Assembly (NCBI GenBank): GCA_001791115.1
Contig: MGDZ01000056.1
Location: 1-20,724 of the forward strand
From: Candidatus Uhrbacteria bacterium RIFCSPHIGHO2_02_FULL_57_19
GTDB lineage: Bacteria > Patescibacteriota > Patescibacteriia > 2-12-FULL-57-11
Length of the DNA: 20,724 nt
Direction of reading: 5' to 3'
The notes beneath the pieces are model-generated. The model was not told the DNA's origin, did not search any database, and worked only from the letters and a program-made list of their open reading frames with translations. The position numbers and the translations under genes are program-made. Below are positions 14,584 through 20,724 of the stretch, piece by piece; the stretch's first letter is position 1, and every line of letters starts with the position of its first letter.

Positions 14584-15441
14584 TCAGTGGACGAAGGATT
14601 GCTCGCCTTCGGCACGCTTGGCCAATTCCAGGACATTGTGAAGAAGCATGGCCACGGTCATTGGGCCGACTCCGCCGGGAACCGGAGTGATGCGGATGTC
14701 GCGGCCGCGGAAGGAATCGAAGTCCGCGTCGCCGGCAAGCTTGCCCTCGACGCGATTTGTGCCGACGTCAACGATTATCGCGCCGTCCTTGACCATATCG
14801 GCGCGGATAAATCCGGCCCGGCCGACGGCGACGACGACGATATCCGTTTCCAGTGTCCCTCGGCGCACGTCCGCTGGAAATCGCGGCGCCAGAAACGTCT
14901 CGACCATCGTCCCTTTTTTCTCCAGCAGATAAGTCAGCGGCAGAGCGAAGATTTCCGAGTTGACGATAAGCGCGGCCTTCTTTCCGGCCAGATCCGTCCC
15001 CGTTGACTCGATGAGACGCATGATTCCCAATGAGACGCCCGGAATGACATTCGGGTTTTTTTGTTTGATGAGCTCCAGGTTGGCCGGGTGGAAGCCGTCG
15101 GCGTCTTTGGCCGGATTCATCTCGGCGATTACCCGATCTTCGTCGTAACCGCGCGGCAGGGGAAGCTGGATAAGGATGCCGTGGATGTCCGGCCGCCCGT
15201 TGAACTCCCGGATTTTTTCCAGAATTTTTTCTTCCGGTTCGGTGGCGAAAAAAAGCGCTTTTTCAAATTTGATGCCGACCTCTGAGCAGGCCTTCTCTTT
15301 GAGTCCGACATAGAGATGACTGGCCGGATCGGCTCCGGCTAAAATCACGCCGAGCCCAGGAGTGATTCCGAGCCTGGCGATATCGTGCTTTATCTGCGCG
15401 CGTATTCCGGCGGCGATGGAGCGTCCGTCAATCGAAAACAT
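14584..15441 (-). CDS. folD: FolD-family methylenetetrahydrofolate dehydrogenase/cyclohydrolase, with altered nucleotide-site motifs
   Basis: FolD interconverts 5,10-methylene-THF, 5,10-methenyl-THF and 10-formyl-THF. The 285-residue product keeps the catalytic N-terminal features: SHLYVGLKEKA (Tyr44 and Lys48), ILIQLPLP (89-96) and KDADGFHP (112-119), and it ends PVPGGVGPMTVAMLLHN. Two motifs depart from the family: the usual PCTPxG reads IPGVSLG (133-139), and the dinucleotide-binding GRSxxVGxP reads VNSEIFALP (160-168). The cyclohydrolase site thus seems intact, while NAD(P) binding may be changed. It pairs in the pathway with glyA nearby on the same strand. Upstream a possible extended -10 (TG-C-TACGCT) ends 7 bases before the ATG. 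Confidence 0.9.
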   Translation of the reverse strand: MFSIDGRSIAAGIRAQIKHDIARLGITPGLGVILAGADPASHLYVGLKEKACSEVGIKFEKALFFATEPEEKILEKIREFNGRPDIHGILIQLPLPRGYDEDRVIAEMNPAKDADGFHPANLELIKQKNPNVIPGVSLGIMRLIESTGTDLAGKKAALIVNSEIFALPLTYLLEKKGTMVETFLAPRFPADVRRGTLETDIVVVAVGRAGFIRADMVKDGAIIVDVGTNRVEGKLAGDADFDSFRGRDIRITPVPGGVGPMTVAMLLHNVLELAKRAEGEQSFVH

Positions 15442-15486
15442 GGCCTTGAGCGTAGCACGGCTCGGTACTCCCGAAAAGGGTGGATA

Positions 15487-15519
15487 CCAAAACCCCGTCT
15501 CGCTCGGCGGGACGGGGTT
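15487..15519 (-). terminator. Rho-independent terminator of the RRM gene
   Basis: AACCCCGTC (15491-15499) and GACGGGGTT (15511-15519) form a perfect 9-pair stem with an 11-base loop. Read on the minus strand it ends in TTTT before GG. It lies just downstream of the RRM stop and upstream of folD. Confidence 0.8.
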
Positions 15520-15537
15520 GTATTCCGAGACGGGTAT

Positions 15538-15813
15538 TTAGAATCCACCGCCTCCGGCTCCCTCCGGTTTGGGCCGGGCCTCGTTCACTGTAAGCGGCCG
15601 TCCCTCGAGATCCTTTCCGTTGTACATATCGATCGCGGCAGCTGCCTCGTCATCCGAGGACATCTCCACGAATCCGAACCCCTTGGAGCGGCCGGAAAAC
15701 TTGTCGCTGATGACGGAAGCCGTTTCCACGGTTCCCGCCTTCGAGAAAAGTTCCCGAAGCTTCGCCTCGTCGACTGTGTAGGGCAGGTTCCCTACGTAGA
15801 GTTTCTTTGCCAT
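15538..15813 (-). CDS. Small RNA-binding protein with a single RRM domain
   Basis: The 91-residue product is a single RRM with a short glycine-rich tail (EGAGGGGF), like the small RNA-binding proteins often tied to cold response in bacteria. RNP2 is LYVGNL (residues 5-10) and RNP1 is KGFGFVEM (44-51), both with intact aromatics for RNA stacking. The ATG at 15813 (MAKKLYVGNLPY) is preferred over a GTG four codons upstream, since the former gives the standard family start. An extended -10 (TG-T-TATACT, 15854-15846 on the minus strand) would give a leader of about 25 bases, without an evident Shine-Dalgarno. A terminator follows, making it a single-gene unit. Confidence 0.95.
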   Translation of the reverse strand: MAKKLYVGNLPYTVDEAKLRELFSKAGTVETASVISDKFSGRSKGFGFVEMSSDDEAAAAIDMYNGKDLEGRPLTVNEARPKPEGAGGGGF

Positions 15814-15845
15814 GTGCGTAGACACTGATGAATAAGACGCGAGTG

Positions 15846-15854
15846 AGTATAACA
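15846..15854 (-). promoter_or_regulatory. Extended -10 promoter of the RRM gene
   Basis: On the minus strand TG-T-TATACT covers 15854-15846. No good -35 at the right distance. It lies in the 66-base gap after glyA. Confidence 0.55.
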
Positions 15855-15879
15855 GATCGGATAAAAAATGGAAGTGATG

Positions 15880-17169
15880 TCAAGTTCCGGTCGGGTAGAG
15901 CGGATAATCCTCGACAAACTTCCGGACCTCCTCGCGAATCCGCGTGATCCGCTCGGCATCCGCGTGATCCGTGATAACCTCATTGATCTTGTCCCCGATC
16001 CAGCGCATGGTGTCTTCTTTCATTCCCCGCGAGGTGATGGCCGGAGTTCCTAGGCGGATTCCTGACGGGTCATAGGGTTTGCGCGAGTCATTGGGGATGG
16101 TGTTCTTATTTACTGTGATGCCGGCGCGGTCCAGAGCGGATTCGGCGGCGGCTCCCCCTATCCTTTTGTTGGTCAAGTCAACCAGAAGCAGATGATTATC
16201 CGTTCCGCCGGTCACTAGAGTGAAGCCGTGTTCCAAGAGACGTTCGGCCAGGGCCTTGGCGTTTTTGACGATTTGGGCGGCATAGTCCTTAAAGGCCGGC
16301 TCGGCCGCTTCTTTGAGAGCCACGGCAATAGCCGCGGTTTGGTGGTTGTGCGGTCCGCCCTGGAGCCCGGGAAACACGGCGCGGTCAATCATGGTTGGCA
16401 GATATTTTCGTGATTTTTCCGGCGGCGGTTTCATTGGTTCCGACAGCTCTCCGTCGGCTAGGATCATGGCGCCGCGCGGGCCGCGGAGAGTTTTGTGAGT
16501 TGTGGTGGTAATTACATCCGCGAAACCGATCGGCGAGGGATGAACGCCGCCGATGACCAGTCCGGCGATGTGCGAGATGTCGGCCACAAGATAAGCGTCA
16601 ACGGATTTGGAGATCACCGAGAGCTTCTCCCAGTCGAAGATCCGCGGGTAGGCGGTGGCGCCGACAAAGAGGAGCCGCGGCTTCTCATCCGAAACCTGTT
16701 TGGCCAAGGCGTCGTAATCAAGCCAGCCGTCTTTTCCCGTAACGTATTGCACGGCCTGGTAATAACGTCCTGAAAAATTGATCTTCCATCCGTGAGTAAG
16801 GTGCCCACCGTAGGTCAGGTGCAGGCCCATCAGTTTTTCTCCGGGTTCGAGAAGAGCGAAACAAGCCGCCTGGTTGGCCGGGGAGCCGGAGTAGGGTTGG
16901 ACATTGGCGTGGGAAACGCCGAAGAGTTGTTTGGCCCGTTCCCGCGCCAGATTTTCGATTTGGTCGACAAATTCATTACCGCCGTAATAGCGTTTTCCTG
17001 GGTATCCTTCGGAATACTTATTGGTCAGAATCGATCCCAAGGCCTGGAGCACCGGAAGCGAGACAAAATTCTCGGAGGGGATCATCTCCAGTCCGTTTTG
17101 CTGGCGGGCCAGTTCGCAGGCGATGGAACCGGCAATCTCCGGGTCAAATTGAGCGAGCGACTGCGTCAT
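15880..17169 (-). CDS. glyA: Serine hydroxymethyltransferase (GlyA)
   Basis: GlyA converts serine and tetrahydrofolate to glycine and 5,10-methylene-THF, the main one-carbon source. The 429-residue product has the usual bacterial length. Motifs: NKYSEGYPGKRYYGGNEFVD near residue 50, THGWKINFSG (125-134), VADISHIAGLV with Asp197 and His200, and TTTTHKTLRGPRG in which Lys226 is the PLP-binding lysine. IRLGTPAITSRGM lies near the C-terminus and includes the carboxylate-binding Arg. The product is used by FolD, whose gene lies on the same strand downstream. A clear promoter (17193-17221) precedes it; the leader is about 17 bases and has no Shine-Dalgarno. Confidence 0.97.
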   Translation of the reverse strand: MTQSLAQFDPEIAGSIACELARQQNGLEMIPSENFVSLPVLQALGSILTNKYSEGYPGKRYYGGNEFVDQIENLARERAKQLFGVSHANVQPYSGSPANQAACFALLEPGEKLMGLHLTYGGHLTHGWKINFSGRYYQAVQYVTGKDGWLDYDALAKQVSDEKPRLLFVGATAYPRIFDWEKLSVISKSVDAYLVADISHIAGLVIGGVHPSPIGFADVITTTTHKTLRGPRGAMILADGELSEPMKPPPEKSRKYLPTMIDRAVFPGLQGGPHNHQTAAIAVALKEAAEPAFKDYAAQIVKNAKALAERLLEHGFTLVTGGTDNHLLLVDLTNKRIGGAAAESALDRAGITVNKNTIPNDSRKPYDPSGIRLGTPAITSRGMKEDTMRWIGDKINEVITDHADAERITRIREEVRKFVEDYPLYPTGT

Positions 17170-17192
17170 ACAAATGGTCTTTTAGTGCGTAT

Positions 17193-17221
17193 ACGATACT
17201 GGAACGGAAGCGGCCAGTCAA
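17193..17221 (-). promoter_or_regulatory. Promoter of glyA
   Basis: On the minus strand TTGACT (17221-17216), a 17-base spacer and TATCGT (17198-17193). The -35 overlaps the T-tract of the upstream HD gene's terminator. Confidence 0.75.
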
Positions 17222-17251
17222 AAAAATGCCGGCCGCTGTCACTCGGCCGAC
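17220..17251 (-). terminator. Rho-independent terminator of the HD gene, overlapping its stop codon
   Basis: On the minus strand GTCGGCCG (17251-17244) pairs with CGGCCGGC (17235-17228), 8 pairs with one T-G, followed by seven T after one A (17226-17220). The TGA stop lies within the loop, so the last codons form the first arm. Confidence 0.85.
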
Positions 17252-18513
17252 GTTGATTCGAACTCGATGGTTATCTTCTGGAGCAGGTCGGCTTTCTTTG
17301 CGACCTCGACACGCCGATGCTCGGGAACGCAGACGCGCATGGCGGCGGCCGCCAGGTAGTCGCGCCGCAGCGAGGCGAAATGATCCGGATCCCTGTCCCA
17401 AAGACGGCTGGTTCCGGTGGTATCCCAGAGGATGACGTCGCGAGGGATGAACCGATCCCCGTGCACCGGCGGAACGACCAGAACGTGGTGTTGCGGCAGT
17501 TTGAGCGCTTGAGCCATCTTGGTTTGAAGCCGGGCAAACCATCTGGCCGGGAATTTCGGCAGACGCTCCATCGTGGCGGTGGGCAGGGTGGCCACGGAAA
17601 TCGGCTTGCCGGCGATCCGTTCGTAGTCCGTGTAGCCGCGATGGCGGAAAACTACCGCGGCCTTGGGCAGGCGAATGTCCTTGTACCAAGAAGCCATCTC
17701 GGTTATGGCTGGGTCGTTGGAGTTGAAGAACGCGCCCTCAAGTTCCCCGTCAATCATTTCCCACAGCGTTTCTTCGGTCAGCCAGACCTCAAGCAGGCGG
17801 CGGACCATCTCCTGGATCAGGCGTTCGGCGATGGTGGCGCTTTTGGCCAGATAGAAGTTCTTGTAGAACATGACATAAAGGCGCTGGAGATGCTTGATGC
17901 CGTCAATGACCTTGATATCCACGCCGATCACGGTTTTGCCGCGAACCTTGATCGGACGAGTGGCGCCTTCGATCACCTCGAAGCTTTGCTGCCATTCCAG
18001 GCCGGCGTGGTAAGCGTCGACCGAGAGGTAGCCAAGCTTGTCCGTGCCCAGGTTGCGATCGGTGATCATCAGTCCGAGAGAATCCTCTCCGGAGAGAAGT
18101 TTCTGGACCTGCCGCGGATCAACGTCAGCGGCGCGGATGGCTTTGGACATTTCCTCGACGCGTTTTTTGCCGACGAATTTGTGATCCGTCTTGGTCACGG
18201 ATTCGATGAGGTGGGAGAATGGTCCGTGGCCGATGTCGTGGAGCAAGGCGGCCACAACCAGTTCGGGGATGCGCTCCTGGGAAAGCAGACCGCGGTCGTG
18301 CCACTGGCAAGCCCGGCGCTTGGTGCGCTGGGCAACGTTCAAAGCATGTTCGCCGCGCGAATGCCGCGCGCCGGGAAAGGCGATGAAAGCGCCTCCCAAC
18401 TGTCGTTTGTGAAAGAGCCGGGCGAAGTGCGGATGCCGGATGATCGGCCAGTATTCGTTGAGGCGCATGGTTCCTCCGGGAACCGGGATCACGCGCCGGA
18501 CGCTTGAATCCAT
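17239..18513 (-). CDS. HD-domain phosphohydrolase, dNTPase/SAMHD1-like
   Basis: The 424-residue protein resembles HD-superfamily nucleotide phosphohydrolases. Metal-binding motifs are visible: GARHSRGEHALNVA (His51, with His56 nearby), LLHDIGHGPFSH (His92-Asp93, His97, His101) and, downstream, TDKLGYLSVDAYHAG with Asp158 as the likely distal ligand. This order is that of the dGTPase/SAMHD1-like branch that hydrolyses dNTPs to nucleosides; other HD enzymes cannot be excluded. The C-terminal part is predicted helical with no second known domain. The ATG at 18513 has an ideal Shine-Dalgarno AAGGAGG, rare in this window, and a promoter TTGACT-17-TACTAT. Its neighbours are glyA and, divergently, murC. 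Confidence 0.88.
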   Translation of the reverse strand: MDSSVRRVIPVPGGTMRLNEYWPIIRHPHFARLFHKRQLGGAFIAFPGARHSRGEHALNVAQRTKRRACQWHDRGLLSQERIPELVVAALLHDIGHGPFSHLIESVTKTDHKFVGKKRVEEMSKAIRAADVDPRQVQKLLSGEDSLGLMITDRNLGTDKLGYLSVDAYHAGLEWQQSFEVIEGATRPIKVRGKTVIGVDIKVIDGIKHLQRLYVMFYKNFYLAKSATIAERLIQEMVRRLLEVWLTEETLWEMIDGELEGAFFNSNDPAITEMASWYKDIRLPKAAVVFRHRGYTDYERIAGKPISVATLPTATMERLPKFPARWFARLQTKMAQALKLPQHHVLVVPPVHGDRFIPRDVILWDTTGTSRLWDRDPDHFASLRRDYLAAAAMRVCVPEHRRVEVAKKADLLQKITIEFESTSAE

Positions 18514-18540
18514 TTCTTCCTCCTTGTGAAATGGAGGTGA

Positions 18541-18569
18541 ATAGTAGGCCTGAGTCGCCGGAAAGTCAA
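18541..18569 (-). promoter_or_regulatory. Promoter of the HD gene
   Basis: On the minus strand TTGACT (18569-18564), a 17-base spacer and TACTAT (18546-18541). The Shine-Dalgarno AAGGAGG follows before the ATG. Its -35 directly abuts the murC -35 in the palindrome TCAATTGA. Confidence 0.75.
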
Positions 18570-18599
18570 TTGATGGTGACAGCTAATCGGATGTATGTT
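18570..18599 (+). promoter_or_regulatory. Promoter of murC
   Basis: TTGATG at 18570-18575, an 18-base spacer and TATGTT at 18594-18599. The -10 ends 15 bases before the chosen ATG, so the leader would be under 10 bases. Confidence 0.5.
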
Positions 18600-18614
18600 A
18601 TTGTCGTGATTCTT

Positions 18615-20000
18615 ATGAATTTGGGAGATAGGACCAGCGTTCACTGCATCGGTATCGGTGGCATAGGAATTTCGGCTGTCGCTAAACTGCTCGCCGCGCG
18701 GGGAGTGAAAGTTTTCGGTTCTGATGAAACCGAGAGTGAGATCACCCGCGACGCCGCGACGGCCGGGATTTCGGTTTTAATCGGGCATCGGGCGGAGAAC
18801 GTTTCGTCGGAGATTTCGGCCGTGATCTATTCGGAGGCGGTTCCTTTTGACAATCCCGAGCGCGTTGCCGCGCGGGAGCGGGGGATTCCGGAGTTGGCGG
18901 GCGCGGAGGTAATCGGAGCGCTGACAGGCGAGATGCGCGCCATTGCCGTATCCGGCACTAACGGCAAGTCAACGACGACCGCCATCCTCGGTCTCATCCT
19001 CGAGGCCGCCGGCTGGGATCCGACGGTTATTGTCGGCAGCAAGGTAAAGAGTTTTCCTTTGGGGAACGTCCGCGTTGGAAAGTCGGATTGGCTGGTGTTG
19101 GAAGCGGACGAGTATCGGGCGAAGTTTTTGAATTACAGCCCAGAGGCGATCGTGGTCACCAACATCGAGGAGGACCATCTGGATTTCTATCACGGCATCC
19201 GCGACATCACCGAGGCCTTCCAGAAATTCGTGAGCAGGGCGCGGCCGGGCGGCCTCGTGTGCCTGAATGCGGACGACGCCGCGTCGAACGACATTTCGTG
19301 CGACGCCGGGAGCGGATGCAGGCTGGCGACTTTCGGCATGGAGACGCCGGCGGATTATCTGGCCCGGAATCTGCGGGTAGAGCAGGGGAGCCAGCGTTTC
19401 GATATCCTGCGCACGTCCGGTCATGAAGAACGGCTGGGCGAGTATACGCTTCGGATCCCCGGCAGATTCAACGTGATGAACGCGCTGGCCGCGGCAAGCT
19501 GCGCGCTGGAGCTGGGGATCGGCCCGGAGATCATCCGCGGCGTTCTGGAGAAGTTCCCCGGCATCTGGCGGAGGTTCGAGGTAGTCGGGGAGCGCGAGGG
19601 GGCGACGATCGTCTCCGACTACGGCCATCACCCGACGGCCATCCGCGGAACGCTGTCCGCGGCCCGGGAATTCTATCCCGGGCGGCGTATCGTTCTTGTT
19701 TTCCAGCCGCACCATCACCGCCGGACGCGGGCGCTGTTCGATCAATTCGCGGAATCGTTCAAAGGTGCGGATCTGACGATCCTCGCGGACGTCTACGACG
19801 TGGCGGGCCGGGAAGAAGGGGATCGCGTGCCGACCGACGAGCTTGTTGCGGCGGCGAAGAAAGAGGGTGCGGCGGTTCTCTGTGGCGGGTCCTTGGATGC
19901 GACGCGCAAGGTTGTCGAAGAACAAGCCAGACCCGGAGACGTCGTCATCATCATGGGCGCCGGCGACATCGACACGATTGCTCGTCATCTGGTATCCTAG
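18615..20000 (+). CDS. murC: UDP-N-acetylmuramate-L-alanine ligase (MurC)
   Basis: MurC adds L-Ala to UDP-MurNAc, the first amino acid of the peptidoglycan stem. The 461-residue product has normal length. It starts MNLGDRTSVHCIGIGGIGISAV: the Rossmann GIGGIG (13-18) is the MurC signature. The ATP P-loop reads SGTNGKSTTT (113-122), where MurC usually has GTHGKT/S; EADEY (163-167), TNIEEDHLDFY, SDYGHHPTAI and VFQPHHHRRT follow as expected for MurC. The frame is open to 18504, but the ATG at 18615 gives the family N-terminus and lies just after the promoter at 18570-18599. The stop TAG ends at 20000, the first base of a palindrome. Mpl is a less likely alternative, given the adjacent murB. Confidence 0.95.
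   Translation: MNLGDRTSVHCIGIGGIGISAVAKLLAARGVKVFGSDETESEITRDAATAGISVLIGHRAENVSSEISAVIYSEAVPFDNPERVAARERGIPELAGAEVIGALTGEMRAIAVSGTNGKSTTTAILGLILEAAGWDPTVIVGSKVKSFPLGNVRVGKSDWLVLEADEYRAKFLNYSPEAIVVTNIEEDHLDFYHGIRDITEAFQKFVSRARPGGLVCLNADDAASNDISCDAGSGCRLATFGMETPADYLARNLRVEQGSQRFDILRTSGHEERLGEYTLRIPGRFNVMNALAAASCALELGIGPEIIRGVLEKFPGIWRRFEVVGEREGATIVSDYGHHPTAIRGTLSAAREFYPGRRIVLVFQPHHHRRTRALFDQFAESFKGADLTILADVYDVAGREEGDRVPTDELVAAAKKEGAAVLCGGSLDATRKVVEEQARPGDVVIIMGAGDIDTIARHLVS
19990..19998 (+). promoter_or_regulatory. Possible extended -10 promoter of the TrpR-like gene
   Basis: TG-G-TATCCT at 19990-19998 is a possible extended -10 within the end of murC. Transcription from it would start within the palindrome at 20000-20023, so a protein bound there would block it. 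No clear -35. Confidence 0.35.
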
Positions 20001-20023
20001 TTCCATGGTCTAGTCCATGGAAC
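20000..20023. repeat. 24-base palindrome, copy 1 (CTAG centre)
   Basis: GTTCCATGG (20000-20008) and CCATGGAAC (20015-20023) are perfect 9-base arms around T-CTAG-T. The first base is the G of the murC TAG stop. The ATG at 20017 is inside the right arm. A copy with one difference is at 20400-20423; the shared block extends to TAG at the left and to CxAA at the right (about 30 bases). Confidence 0.95.
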
Positions 20024-20400
20024 CGAACTATATGGCGCGCTATCGAGAAACGAGACTTCCGAAGCCGACGCAAGACGAGGTTTGGGACGAATTCTGTGCC
20101 GTCGTGTACAGTCTACGTTCCGCCGACGATATTCGTCGTTTCTTACGGGACCTCCTGAATCGACAGGAACGTTTGATGTTAGCCCGGCGATTACAAGTCG
20201 CGAAAATGTTACAAGCTGGCGCGTCATACTCCGACATTATTGATGCTCTGGGAGTTGGCAAACAGACAATCGCTCGCGTTCAGAGGTGGTTGCACTTCGG
20301 CAGAGACGGATACAAAAGAGCGATCCGAATTTCAGGAACATCAGATGTGAAAACACTCAAACGAAAATATTCTGTGTATTATCGAAGAAAAATTAAGTAG
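20017..20400 (+). CDS. TrpR/YerC-family DNA-binding protein
   Basis: The 127-residue protein has the TrpR-fold signature: VVYSLRSADDIRRFLRDLL, then RQERLMLARRLQVAKMLQAG, then the helix-turn-helix ASYSDIIDALGVGKQTIARVQRWL (about residues 69-92), and HFGRDGY, as in the YerC/YecD group. It ends in a very basic tail (KTLKRKYSVYYRRKIK) uncommon for the family. Two starts are possible: 20017, inside the palindrome, or 20032 (MARYRETRL), five codons later. The gene is about 47% GC by hand count over 20041-20400, well below murC (about 70% in a sample line), suggesting different ancestry. It is bracketed by two copies of the same palindrome, which may be its own binding sites. Ligand unknown; no evidence for tryptophan. 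Confidence 0.88.
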   Translation: MEPNYMARYRETRLPKPTQDEVWDEFCAVVYSLRSADDIRRFLRDLLNRQERLMLARRLQVAKMLQAGASYSDIIDALGVGKQTIARVQRWLHFGRDGYKRAIRISGTSDVKTLKRKYSVYYRRKIK

Positions 20401-20423
20401 TTCCATAGTCTAGTCCATGGAAC
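20400..20423. repeat. 24-base palindrome, copy 2 (CTAG centre)
   Basis: GTTCCATAG (20400-20408), CTAG centre and CCATGGAAC (20415-20423). It differs from copy 1 at one base (A for G at 20407). Its first base is the G of the TAG stop of the TrpR-like gene, and it sits 20 bases before the murB ATG. The distance from copy 1 is exactly 400 bases. Confidence 0.95.
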
Positions 20424-20442
20424 CAAAGAAGTGTGTGGACAC

Positions 20443-20724
20443 ATGGATGATGAACTTAGAAAACTGATTGAATTCGGCGTTTCAAAGGATGAACCGCTTG
20501 CCAGGCACTGCACGCTCCGAGTCGGCGGGCCGGCGCGGTATTTTTTTGTCGCGCGGACGCGGGAGGATCTGGTGCGAGCGATCAGGGGCGCGCGGAAGCT
20601 CAACATCAAGTTTGTTGTTCTTGGAGGCGGAACGAACACGCTCGCCTCGGACCAAGGATTTGACGGGCTGGTCGTCAAAATCGCGGCGTCCGAAATCCGC
20701 CTAGAAGGATCGCGCGTCTACGCG
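20443..20724 (+). CDS. murB: UDP-N-acetylenolpyruvoylglucosamine reductase (MurB), N-terminal part
   Basis: MurB reduces the MurA product to UDP-MurNAc using NADPH and FAD. The frame starts at the ATG at 20443 (MDDELRKLIEFGV) and runs off the right edge after 94 codons. Visible MurB motifs are EPLARHCTLRVGGPARYF (residues about 17-34, the substrate and FAD-binding start of the family) and VVLGGGTNTLASDQGFDGLVV (FAD-binding loop). There is no Shine-Dalgarno; the palindrome at 20400-20423 ends 19 bases before the ATG. With murC and murA it completes the early Mur steps seen in this window. The start is the first in-frame ATG giving a family-typical N-terminus. Confidence 0.95.
   Translation, partial: MDDELRKLIEFGVSKDEPLARHCTLRVGGPARYFFVARTREDLVRAIRGARKLNIKFVVLGGGTNTLASDQGFDGLVVKIAASEIRLEGSRVYA

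Noticed and set aside
17317..18507. A 396-codon open frame on the plus strand opposite the HD gene
   Set aside because: It mirrors the HD gene, lacks a family match or ribosome binding site, and the minus-strand gene has clear metal-binding motifs, a promoter and a Shine-Dalgarno.
18969..20006. A 345-codon minus-strand frame opposite murC
   Set aside because: Low-complexity Arg/Pro/Asp-rich translation typical of an antisense shadow in GC-rich DNA; murC motifs are complete on the plus strand.
20000..20423. The paired palindromes as ends of a standard insertion sequence
   Set aside because: No transposase is encoded; the only gene inside is TrpR-like, and no separate target-site duplication is visible beyond the repeats themselves.

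Overview
The window is about 20.7 kb of gene-dense, GC-rich bacterial DNA with gaps of only a few to about 165 bases. It holds 22 protein-coding genes, two of them cut by the window edges. I see no rRNA, tRNA, CRISPR array, transposase or phage gene. The mix suggests a small-genome bacterium, perhaps of the Patescibacteria/CPR type: a PEGA-domain surface protein, a dnaB-ybaB-recR cluster without dnaX, rplU without rpmA, a membrane-anchored Clp-like ATPase in an operon with a WecA-type transferase and a DUF192 protein, and several near-leaderless genes with extended -10 promoters. That placement is inference; there is no marker RNA.

Layout: (1) 1-3452: a leftward PEGA/beta-propeller membrane protein cut by the left edge, divergent from murA-tgt, which overlap by 4 bases. 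(2) 3458-4597: two tandem paralogous small genes of unknown function, each with its own promoter, strong Shine-Dalgarno sequence and terminator. (3) 4628-9274: a tight operon of small membrane protein, Clp-like AAA+ protein, WecA/MraY-superfamily transferase and DUF192 protein. (4) 9261-10858: a secreted two-repeat protein with its own promoter and terminator, then rplU and a small unknown gene. (5) 10880-13240, leftward: dnaB-ybaB-recR. (6) 13405-14559: an amino-acid permease, divergent from dnaB. (7) 14584-18513, leftward: an HD-domain phosphohydrolase, glyA, an RRM protein and folD. (8) 18615-end: murC, a TrpR/YerC-like regulator and murB (cut by the right edge).

Functionally the window joins peptidoglycan precursor synthesis (murA, murC, murB), polyprenyl-linked glycan initiation (WecA-like), one-carbon metabolism (glyA, folD), replication and repair (dnaB, recR, ybaB), translation and tRNA modification (rplU, tgt) and a possible nucleotide phosphohydrolase. 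Several promoters match TTGACA-17-TATAAT or TGnTATAAT well, so transcription units can be read from sequence.

The most unusual structure is at 19998-20427. A small TrpR-family gene, clearly lower in GC than its neighbours, is inserted between murC and murB and is bracketed by two nearly identical 24-base palindromes with a CTAG centre. Each begins on the last base of the preceding TAG stop codon, and the two are exactly 400 bases apart. This could be a regulator with paired operators controlling itself and murB, or a minimal mobile gene cassette with repeat ends. The second most unusual item is the Clp-like ATPase: it carries a zinc knuckle and membrane anchor, has lost the Walker B acidic residues in its first ring, and lacks the usual pore-loop tyrosine in both rings.
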